Under the pieces are notes generated by a model. It ran no database searches. It was not told where the DNA came from and saw only the letters and a program-made list of their open reading frames with translations. The translations under genes were made by a program, and so were the position numbers. 9,765 bases of DNA from Ruminococcus flavefaciens (lineage in GTDB: Bacteria > Bacillota > Clostridia > Oscillospirales > Ruminococcaceae): the NCBI GenBank assembly GCA_002371825.1, contig DFHF01000025.1, forward strand, positions 1 through 9,765, in the 5' to 3' direction. Shown one piece after another: positions 1-7,500 of the stretch; within the stretch, counting starts at the first letter, position 1, and each line of letters opens with the position of its first letter.

Positions 1-552
1 ATCAAGAACGTTATCCCCAAGCACCTTGAGTCCATTACCAAGAAGCTTGAGAAAATTGGCGTAAATATCGAACAGTATGACGACAGCATCAGAGTATGGG
101 TGGACGGCCCTCTCGTAAAGACCAATATCAAGACCGCTCCTCATCCCGGTTTCCCGACTGATATGCAGTCTCAGATAGCTACTCTCCTCACTCTCGCTCA
201 GGGTACAAGTATCATTACCGAGAATATCTGGGAGCAGAGATTCCGCTATGTGGACGAGCTCAGAAGAATGGGCGCTGATATCACTGTCAACGGCAAGGTC
301 GCTCTCATCGAGGGCACAGGAAAGCTCATGGGAGCTCCCGTAAAGGCCTGCGACCTCAGAGCAGGTGCTGCTCTTATCATTGCCGGTCTTGCTGCTCAGG
401 GCGTTACCGAGATAGAGGATATATACCATATCGAAAGAGGCTATGACTGCATGGAAGGCAAGCTCAGAGCTCTCGGCGCTGATATCGAAAAGGTCAGCGT
501 TCCGGATAAGGCCTCCGAAACAAAAGCTGTTGAGGATAAGGCTGCTGTATAA
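1..552 (+). CDS. murA: UDP-N-acetylglucosamine 1-carboxyvinyltransferase, C-terminal part (5' end outside window)
   Basis: MurA transfers enolpyruvate from PEP to UDP-GlcNAc, the first committed cytoplasmic step of peptidoglycan synthesis. The reading frame is open from base 1, so the start lies upstream. The 183 visible residues are somewhat under half of a usual MurA of about 420. Visible hallmarks are PHPGFPTDMQ (its Asp, bases 160-162, matches the UDP-GlcNAc-binding Asp of the family), the ENIWEQRFRYVDELRRMGA segment, DLRAGAALIIAGL with the conserved Arg near the PEP site, and the closing IERGYDCMEGKLRALGADI. The loop with the catalytic Cys is outside the window. After the family core there is a short charged tail (SVPDKASETKAVEDKAAV). 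Many Firmicutes have two MurA paralogues, and this fragment cannot tell which one this is. A strong terminator follows 12 bases after the stop, so this gene ends its transcript. An internal GTG at base 100 is not a real start, because homology continues upstream of it. Confidence 0.96.
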   Translation: MKNVIPKHLESITKKLEKIGVNIEQYDDSIRVWVDGPLVKTNIKTAPHPGFPTDMQSQIATLLTLAQGTSIITENIWEQRFRYVDELRRMGADITVNGKVALIEGTGKLMGAPVKACDLRAGAALIIAGLAAQGVTEIEDIYHIERGYDCMEGKLRALGADIEKVSVPDKASETKAVEDKAAV

Positions 553-564
553 AAAAATACATCG

Positions 565-593
565 ATACCGCACATCTGTGCGGTATTTTTTTT
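565..593 (+). terminator. Intrinsic terminator after murA
   Basis: The arms ATACCGCAC and GTGCGGTAT pair perfectly around the four-base loop ATCT and run straight into eight T residues (586-593). It lies 12 bases after the murA stop codon. This is a textbook Rho-independent terminator and separates murA from the next gene. Confidence 0.93.
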
Positions 594-674
594 ACCTTGG
601 ATCAAAGCCGGGAAGACGGTTTATATGCAATAACTTTCCTTCTGCCCCAAACTTGAAAAATCTCTTTATAACAC

Positions 675-703
675 TTGCAAATCAGATAAATATGTAGTAT
701 AAT
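675..703 (+). promoter_or_regulatory. Sigma-A type promoter for the YfhO-family gene
   Basis: TTGCAA (675-680) and a perfect TATAAT (698-703) are separated by exactly 17 bp, close to the housekeeping consensus. The predicted transcript start near 710 leaves a leader of about 75 nt before the TTG start at 785. A second TATAAT at 716-721 has no recognisable -35 at the proper distance. The leader contains a small GGCT/AGCC hairpin (732-744). Confidence 0.8.
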
Positions 704-771
704 GAAAGATAGTATTATAATTGGGGATTATGGCTTCAATAGCCTTTAAATATGATCTCCCCGTGTAAAAA

Positions 772-777
772 AGGAGG
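772..777 (+). promoter_or_regulatory. Shine-Dalgarno AGGAGG that fixes the TTG start at 785
   Basis: A consensus AGGAGG sits 7 nt before TTG at 785-787. The longest open frame begins at ATG 752, but that ATG is preceded by AT-rich sequence with no ribosome binding site and would place this AGGAGG inside the coding region. The TTG is therefore the more credible start and removes 11 residues from the longest frame. Confidence 0.87.
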
Positions 778-784
778 AACAACA

Positions 785-3700
785 TTGGCTAATTCAAAAG
801 CTTCCGGTACTGCCTCAAAGCCGAGATCAGGCGGCTCCGGAGCCAAAAACGGGTCCAAGACCCGCAGACCGAATCAGTACAACGGCAAGCCTGCCCGTAC
901 TGCCACAGAAGTGATAGCCGAGGCCGCAAGACCTAAATCAAATCTTTGGTTCTGCATTCCGGCATTCATCATTCCCTTCGTTCTGACGCTCATCTCCTAT
1001 ATCGCATTCGGAGTTTACCCCTTCGGCGAGCGTTCAGTTCTCACTCTCGACCTCAGCGGACAGTATATCTATTACTTTGAAGCACTTCGTGACGCCTTCT
1101 GGGGCGACGGAAGCGTTTTCTACAGCTGGAGCAGAAACCTCTCCGGCGGCTTCATGGGTATTATCGGCTACTACCTGGCCAGTCCGTTTACGCTGATAAT
1201 CATGCTCCTGCCAAGAAAGATGATAGTGGAAAGCATGATGATAATGCAGATGTGCAAGGTCGGCTCCTGCGGATTGACTTTCTGCATCTACGCTCAGCGT
1301 TCAAAACACGTTGCTCCCATACCGTCAGTAATGTTCTCGACTATGTATGCTATGATGAGCTACGTTGTTATCCAGCTTATCGACCCCATGTGGATCGACG
1401 GACCTATCTTCCTCCCACTTATCATCCTCGGTGTGGAATACCTCATCGATGACGGAAGAAAGATAAACTATATCATACCGCTGGCCATTATGTTCGTTGC
1501 GAACTTCTATATCGGCTTCATGATCGCAATATTCGTGGCCATATACTTCTTCTATTATCTGTTCTTCGGAACAAACAGAAAGTTCAAGAACATCACTGAG
1601 TATGCATACACATTCGCTGTAATGGGAATTTCGACCATTGTTGTTCTTCTTTGCAGCCTGTTTATGATACTTCCCGTATACAATGCTCTTGCACTCGGTA
1701 AGTTCGACTTCTCCGATCCTGATTACAGCTACAAGAACCTCTTCAAGCCCCTTGAGCTCGTTCCTTGTATGCTCCCCAATCAGTATTACTCTGTAAACGT
1801 TGACGAGGGTACACGCCTCTATGGACGTCCTGAGATCTACTCCGGAGTTATGTCATTCGTGATGCTCCCGCTCTACTTCATGAACAAGAAGATAAAGCTG
1901 AACAGAAAGATCGGAAATGCCCTTCTTCTCTTCATCATGTTCATGAGTATGTATGTAAAGCCCATCAATATGATGTGGCACGGCGGTCAGGATCCTAACT
2001 GGCTCCCCTACAGATACTCATTCCTGGTTTCATTCATCGTCATAGCAATGGCAGCAGACCTGTTCTCAAATCTGGACGGCTACAAGCTGACCCCGGCAGA
2101 GGCAGGCGGAAGCTTCGGTATCATCGCCCTGCTCACTGCTATGTTCGTGGCAAATATGCCCAAGTATAACTATAACCAGACCAAGTATAAGTACGTTGCT
2201 GTATGGCCCTATAAGGATACTATGGAGCACGGCTCCGATAAGTGGGACGAGGTATGGCTCGGTACTGTCGCTATCGGTATGACTCTCGCTGCTGCATATG
2301 TTATATACCTTTACGCATACAGCCGCATGAAGAAAAAATCCGCTAAGACCCTGCTGACCTGCGTTGTTGCAGCAGTAGTCATCTTCGAGGGCGGATATAA
2401 CTGCTACGACTCCTTCAGAAAGATCTTCAAGGAGGTAGGTAACTCCGATAAGAGCACCTACACCGAGATCCTCAGCGGTAAGGACGTTGTGGACGAGCTT
2501 GAAGAATACGACAACGGCTTCTACCGCTCTGAAAAGACCTACAGCCGTATCGTAAATGATAACCTTGCTCTCGGACTCAAGGGTATCTCCCACTCAAGCT
2601 CAGTAATGAACGCAAAGGCTATCTCATTCATCGAGGCTATGGGATTCTTCACTCAGAGCTTTGAATCAAAGTATGAGGGAAGCAACCCTGTTGCAGACTC
2701 TATCCTCGGTATCAAGTACGTTCTCGATGACCCGAGCAGACACGGCAACACAAAAATGCTGGATGACTCCTATATCAAGCGCTTCTCAACTACCTACACA
2801 AAAGACGATGACGTTACTGCAAATGTAGATATCTATGAGAACCCCAATGCGCTCTCTATCGGATTTATGTCTGATGATGATATCCTCAGACTTACAGGTC
2901 TCGGCAATGACAATCCCTTCAACAGCCTCAATAACTTCCTCAGTGCTATGACAGGCAATACCGATATGTCAAAGAATCCGCTCCAGCCTAAGCAGTACTA
3001 CGTTCCGATACAGACTGAGGTATCCTACGACAATACAAAGGTTTCTCTCCACGACTACTTCAACGACCCCGATGGTGACGGAAAGGGCACAATGCACGAC
3101 TGCTTCGAAGCTCTTGCAGATGCCGGCGACGCTGTTGTAAACATTCATCTTACAGTTCCCCAGACAGGTGACATCTATATGCATCTTGGCTCTGAGGTAA
3201 GAAAGGCTTGCAACCTCTGGGTATCAGATACAAAGGATGAAAACGGAAACTTCTACGGACATTCCGGCTACGGAACTTACTTCAACACCAATTCATCTCC
3301 TATCGTCAGAATAGGTCCTTTCGATGCAGGTACTGAGATCGAAGTAAGACTTACGATCCAGGCTACAGGCGAAAACGGCAGATATGTCGGATCAAATGAG
3401 TACATCATGGTCAGAAAGGAAGCAGGTTTCAACTTCTACTACCTTGACCGTGATACTTTCCAGCAGGATATCGACATTGTAAAGCAGAACCAGTGGCAGA
3501 TAGATCCTGATAAGTCAAATGACCGCCGCCTCGAAGGCAAGATAACTGCAAGAGAGGGTCAGGTCATGGTAACATCCATTCCTTATGAGCCCGGCTGGGA
3601 GGTAATGATCGACGGCAAGAAGGTGGACAACCTCGTAGTTCAGAAAACTGACGAATTCGGCAATTCCTACTACGAAAACGAAAGCGGCAGCGAAGGCGAA

Positions 3701-4273
3701 ATTGTTGTACTTGGTGCTCTCATAGGAATCCGTCTCCCTGAAGGCGAGCATACCGTTACTATGAAGTATACTCCGCCCGGATTCAGAATAGGTGTAGTTG
3801 CATTCTTCATTGGTATCATCTGTGTCGTTCTCCTCTATCTCTATGACAGAAAGCACAATCCTGTTATAAAGAAGAGACTTGAAGCCAAGAGAAGAAAGAA
3901 GCTGGGACTTCCTGAGATAGAAGAGGAAGAAAAGACCGGCAAGAAGAAAAAGAATGTACAGATAATCAAATCAAAGGGCGCTGTCGAGGGAGAGTTCTCC
4001 GAATCAGCAAAGAAAAAAGCTGATAAAGCCCGTGAAGAGGCTGAAAAGATAGCCTCCAAGAACGAGGAGCTCCTTGAAAAGGGCAAGGCCTATGCGGAAA
4101 ATGCCGAAAAGGCTGCTGAGGATGCAGAAGAAGCTGTTGAGAATGCAGTTCAGAAAGCAGAGGAAAAAGCCTCAGATACCGCAGAAAAGACTGAAAAAGC
4201 TGTAAACAATGCCGTAAAGAAGTCCGGAAACGGAAACAAAAATAAAAACGGCAAGAAGAAAAAGAAAAAATAA
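785..4273 (+). CDS. YfhO-family polytopic membrane protein (probable GT-C type glycosyltransferase) with long charged C-terminal tail
   Basis: This is a 1162-residue membrane protein starting at TTG. The first ~50 residues are basic, Ser/Gly-rich and probably disordered and cytoplasmic. Hydrophobic helices begin near residue 54, and roughly a dozen follow up to about residue 570. Family hallmarks are YPFGERSVLTLDLSGQY in the first outside loop (Asp89, a candidate catalytic Asp as in GT-C enzymes), the WLPYRYSF motif near 406-413, a large extracellular region of about 420 residues, and IPYEPGWEVMIDGKK (from 932) followed by LPEGEHTVTMKYTPPGF just before the last helix (about 1000-1020). YfhO proteins of Bacillus and Listeria use undecaprenyl-linked sugars to glycosylate lipoteichoic acid; whether this protein has that acceptor is inference. 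The last ~140 residues are Lys/Ala/Glu-rich, with a helix-prone stretch (about 1073-1147) and a poly-Lys end. This tail is not part of the family core. The gene has its own promoter and terminator and no partner gene beside it. Confidence 0.9.
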   Translation: MANSKASGTASKPRSGGSGAKNGSKTRRPNQYNGKPARTATEVIAEAARPKSNLWFCIPAFIIPFVLTLISYIAFGVYPFGERSVLTLDLSGQYIYYFEALRDAFWGDGSVFYSWSRNLSGGFMGIIGYYLASPFTLIIMLLPRKMIVESMMIMQMCKVGSCGLTFCIYAQRSKHVAPIPSVMFSTMYAMMSYVVIQLIDPMWIDGPIFLPLIILGVEYLIDDGRKINYIIPLAIMFVANFYIGFMIAIFVAIYFFYYLFFGTNRKFKNITEYAYTFAVMGISTIVVLLCSLFMILPVYNALALGKFDFSDPDYSYKNLFKPLELVPCMLPNQYYSVNVDEGTRLYGRPEIYSGVMSFVMLPLYFMNKKIKLNRKIGNALLLFIMFMSMYVKPINMMWHGGQDPNWLPYRYSFLVSFIVIAMAADLFSNLDGYKLTPAEAGGSFGIIALLTAMFVANMPKYNYNQTKYKYVAVWPYKDTMEHGSDKWDEVWLGTVAIGMTLAAAYVIYLYAYSRMKKKSAKTLLTCVVAAVVIFEGGYNCYDSFRKIFKEVGNSDKSTYTEILSGKDVVDELEEYDNGFYRSEKTYSRIVNDNLALGLKGISHSSSVMNAKAISFIEAMGFFTQSFESKYEGSNPVADSILGIKYVLDDPSRHGNTKMLDDSYIKRFSTTYTKDDDVTANVDIYENPNALSIGFMSDDDILRLTGLGNDNPFNSLNNFLSAMTGNTDMSKNPLQPKQYYVPIQTEVSYDNTKVSLHDYFNDPDGDGKGTMHDCFEALADAGDAVVNIHLTVPQTGDIYMHLGSEVRKACNLWVSDTKDENGNFYGHSGYGTYFNTNSSPIVRIGPFDAGTEIEVRLTIQATGENGRYVGSNEYIMVRKEAGFNFYYLDRDTFQQDIDIVKQNQWQIDPDKSNDRRLEGKITAREGQVMVTSIPYEPGWEVMIDGKKVDNLVVQKTDEFGNSYYENESGSEGEIVVLGALIGIRLPEGEHTVTMKYTPPGFRIGVVAFFIGIICVVLLYLYDRKHNPVIKKRLEAKRRKKLGLPEIEEEEKTGKKKKNVQIIKSKGAVEGEFSESAKKKADKAREEAEKIASKNEELLEKGKAYAENAEKAAEDAEEAVENAVQKAEEKASDTAEKTEKAVNNAVKKSGNGNKNKNGKKKKKK

Positions 4274-4297
4274 AAGCTGAAAAGCTCCGATCCATAT

Positions 4298-4330
4298 AGA
4301 GCGCTCATAAAAAATGAGCGCTCTTTTTTT
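4298..4330 (+). terminator. Intrinsic terminator after the YfhO-family gene
   Basis: An 11-bp perfect stem (AGAGCGCTCAT with ATGAGCGCTCT) surrounds a five-A loop (4309-4313), and the stem's last T starts a run of seven T residues (4324-4330). It lies 24 bases after the stop codon and stops plus-strand transcription before the convergent cellulase gene. Confidence 0.94.
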
Positions 4331-4341
4331 ATGCAGAGCGC

Positions 4342-4353
4342 CCTGTATACAGG
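4342..4353. repeat. Perfect 12-bp palindrome CCTGTATACAGG
   Basis: CCTGTATACAGG reads the same on both strands. It lies in the gap between two convergent terminators, so a promoter-operator role is unlikely. It could be a chance palindrome or a dimeric protein-binding site. No function can be assigned. Confidence 0.4.
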
Positions 4354-4397
4354 ATGTTTCAGGAAAGAAGTCTGAGAAATCCCACTTTTCAAAAAGC

Positions 4398-4427
4398 AAA
4401 AAAATTGGTGTCCTTCAAAAGGACACC
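4398..4427 (-). terminator. Intrinsic terminator of the GH9/GH16 gene
   Basis: Read on the minus strand, GGTGTCCTT and AAGGACACC form a perfect 9-bp stem with a three-base loop, followed by AA and seven T residues (plus-strand A-run 4398-4404). It lies about 75 bases after the enzyme's stop codon, downstream of a second hairpin at 4442-4473. Confidence 0.88.
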
Positions 4428-4441
4428 TGAGTTGGATGATT

Positions 4442-4473
4442 TTTCTCCCTCCGTTGGAAGCCGGAGGGAGAAA
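4442..4473 (-). other. Strong hairpin in the 3' untranslated region of the GH9/GH16 gene
   Basis: TTTCTCCCTCCG and CGGAGGGAGAAA form a perfect 12-bp stem around an eight-base loop. It starts 27 bases after the stop codon on the minus strand. Neither side carries the U-run of an intrinsic terminator, so it is more likely a 3'-end stabilising structure or a back-up pause site than the main terminator. The function is inferred from position only. Confidence 0.65.
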
Positions 4474-4500
4474 TGTATTTACACACTTGGGAGGTGGTGC

Positions 4501-7500
4501 TTACTGCTGGTTGTATGTGACCCACTGGTAGCGGGCTGTAAGAGGAGTATTTCCGTTGAAGGGCTTGAGCCAATCATCAACAGTGATTCCGGGCCATACG
4601 TTCATCATGATCTTTCCGGGAGTTTTCGGGATATTATCATATGCGGTATATACTGCCTTGCCGTCTACATACCATGTGATATGGTCGGGCTGCCAGTCAA
4701 AGCCGTAGGTATGGAATGCCTCAGAAGCGTCGAATCCAAGATCATACATGAATTCGTGATCGCCCTTGCTGTTTGTATAGTAGTTGAACTGTACCTTTGT
4801 GGTATCCTTACCAAGTACCTCGATATCGATCTCATCCCAAGGATTGTTGTCTGATTCGCCTGTGTAGGTGAAGAATGATGATACAACACCGTCATTCTTT
4901 ATAGCCTGCATAGATGTCTCATAGTAGCCGTAGCCGTAGAACTTTGTTGTTCTGTACTCAGCGGCAGAGTATGGATACTTTGCAGAATCAGGATACTTTG
5001 AATCTGATCTCTTCTTATCGATCGTGAGGTTGAGAACTCCGTCCTTATAGGATGTATTCTCCTTATGCCAGAAGCAGTTGAATACTGACTGATTTGACCA
5101 GCCGTCAGAAGCGATGAAGGATGAAGGCTGTCCCTTTCTGAAGTCAGCAACAAGTGATGCATTGCTGTTCATAGGAGTTCCCTTATCGGGGAAGGGAAGG
5201 TTGCTGGGAGTGCTTGTTGTTGTTGTAGTTGCAGCAGTAGTAGTTGTTGTTGTGGTAGTAGTTACAACAGCAGTTGTTGTTGTGACTACAGGATCACTGC
5301 TCTGCATATAGGACTCAGGAAGCTTATCTAATCTATGGAGCAGATACAGCTGAATAGAAAGTGCATCCCTGGGAGTAAGCTTATCGCCGTTGTTATAAAC
5401 ATCACCGTTTATGATTCCCTTAGAAGTGATGTGTGTTTCGCTCGAACCATTTTCACCATAGATGTCGCCGTTTGAGATAGCCTGCATTATAAGAACTGCA
5501 TCATTCATCTTTACATTTCCATCACAGTCAGCATCGCCCCATACGATCCCTGTAGGAGGATCGATAGTGATATCCTGCTGATAATCTGTCTGTGTCAAAG
5601 TGAGGAGATATGTAAGAGGTGAGTTCCAGTATATTGTGATCTCATTTGTAGAGTAGCTGCCGTCATTATCTACATAGCACTTAGCTGCCGGAGCATCTGC
5701 ACAGTAAGCTAAAGCAGCATCATCTTCAAGGCTCTGGTCAACACCGCCTACCAGCATACCCTTCATAGCCTTGCCCTGTGCTACTGAAGGACGGTGGTGG
5801 GGATGCTCAGGAGAAACTGTACCGAAGCCTGTAACGAAGCTTGTTCCAAGGGGATTTGTTCCAAGGAGGTAGTTGAGCTGGCTGTCAGCACCGGCAAGAT
5901 AGCTCTTATCGCCTGTGAGCTGATAAGCAAGTCCCATGATAATACCGGAGTTAGCGATAGTCATATTGCTGCCCCAGTCATACTTTGTGATAGCAACACC
6001 GTAGCTCTGGCCGTTTGAAGTGCTGAGGAATATGTCAGCCTGGCTGACTATAGCATCCTTAGCGTTTTTATATAAGCTGGAATCCTTGTCAATGCCCTTC
6101 ATGGTAACGATAGCGATATTGCCGTAGTCACCAACAGTTGCCCAGTCAAGACCCTTTCTTACTGTCATATTCTCAACAGCAGACTTGTACTTGCTGTTGC
6201 CTGTAGCTCTGTACATCTGAGCTGCTGCCCAGTAACGCTCATCTCTGTCGTCCTTGCTGAAATCAGCGTAATCACCGGTAACGATATCTCCGGGATTTGT
6301 GAGCTGATAGCTGGTATTTGCCTCTAAGTAAGCCCATGCCTTCTCAGCAGCACTGAGGCACTTGTTTGCAAATGAACTGTCAACGTCCTTATAGAATTCA
6401 TAAGCCATTGCCATTGAAGCACAGAAGTTTGCAGTAGCTGTAGTTGAAACAGGAGTTACTATAAGCGGATTTGTCTCCTCTGTAGGCATTATGAATCCGG
6501 GGAATGTTGCACAGCTTACCTTGTGGTATACACCGCCGTTTGAAGCCTGCATCTTCAGCATCCACTCAAGCTCGAAACGAGCTTCATCCAGTATATCAGG
6601 AGTACCGTTTCCGCTCTCGGGGATACCGATGCTGTCACTGTAGAGCGAGGGGTTAGCTCCGTAAGCGTAAAGCAGGTCAGCCACAGCCTTTGCAGCAGGA
6701 ACAACATAACGGCCGTAGTCTCCGGCATCATGCCAGCCGCCGCTTACATCTATCTGCTGATTTGTACCGTAAACTGTTGCAAGTGAAGTATGGCAGGCAT
6801 CGTGGCCGAAGTCAGCATCATTTACCTTTGTTCCGCAGCGCTGTAAATAGAGCATCTTTACGGAATCATCTACAAGATTCTTATACACATTGTCTCCGAT
6901 AGTGAATGTGTATGAATTATCAACGCCGTCACAGGTTATATAGTAATTTCCGGCAGCAGTAACACTTGAGAAGTCTCCGATATAGTTTGTCTCTCCTGCT
7001 GAGGAATTACTCTTCGGACCCTGAAGGTCATTTGTGTATACTACCTGCTTTGTGTCAGCATTGACAACTGAGAACTTGCCGCCGTTTACATTGCGGAAAA
7101 CAGCTGTTTTCTTGGCATCAGGAGTATATCCTACCTGGTTGATGTTTATATCAGGCTGATATGCTGTATCAGTTGACATATCTACTTCATTGGGATTGAG
7201 GAGCTCCAGCTTTACATTATCGAGATAGATAGTATGTGCCGGGAGATCCGGGTCTGCTTCCTGGTCTCCGCAGTTGAAGCAGAGCTTAGCCATGATATCG
7301 GTATCGTACTCCATAGTGAAGGTATAGTCTATAGTCTTAGGAGTCGGGCCGATGTCAACGCCCTTCCATGTATATGCAGTATACTTTCCGCCGTTCTGCT
7401 GGATCATGCTCTCAACAAAGCGGTCAGTAGTACAGGAAATGTCGTAGGAAAGACGATATTTTCCGTTCTTATAGAGCGGAACTACTGAATAGGAGAACTG

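Noticed and set aside
723..777. Possible leader switch: TCCCC at 758-762 could pair with GGGGA at 723-727, while overlapping CTCC (757-760) could pair with GGAG of the Shine-Dalgarno
   Set aside because: The competing stems are only 4-5 bp with long loops and match no known riboswitch class. I treat this as chance complementarity.
752..784. Extra 11-codon N-terminus of the YfhO-family protein from ATG 752
   Set aside because: There is no ribosome binding site before 752, and the perfect AGGAGG would lie inside the coding region, so TTG 785 is preferred.
2066..2593. Open frame of 175 codons on the minus strand inside the YfhO-family gene
   Set aside because: It lies fully opposite a gene with clear family motifs, has no ribosome binding site that I can identify and resembles no family. 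It is a shadow of codon bias on the other strand.
4354..4854. Plus-strand open frame overlapping the end of the GH9/GH16 gene
   Set aside because: It runs through the minus-strand terminator hairpins and antisense to the GH16 catalytic domain, with no recognisable product.
5203..5289. Repetitive GTTGTTGTT-like DNA considered as a CRISPR or minisatellite array
   Set aside because: It translates in frame to a Thr-rich linker of the cellulase. There are no repeat-spacer units.
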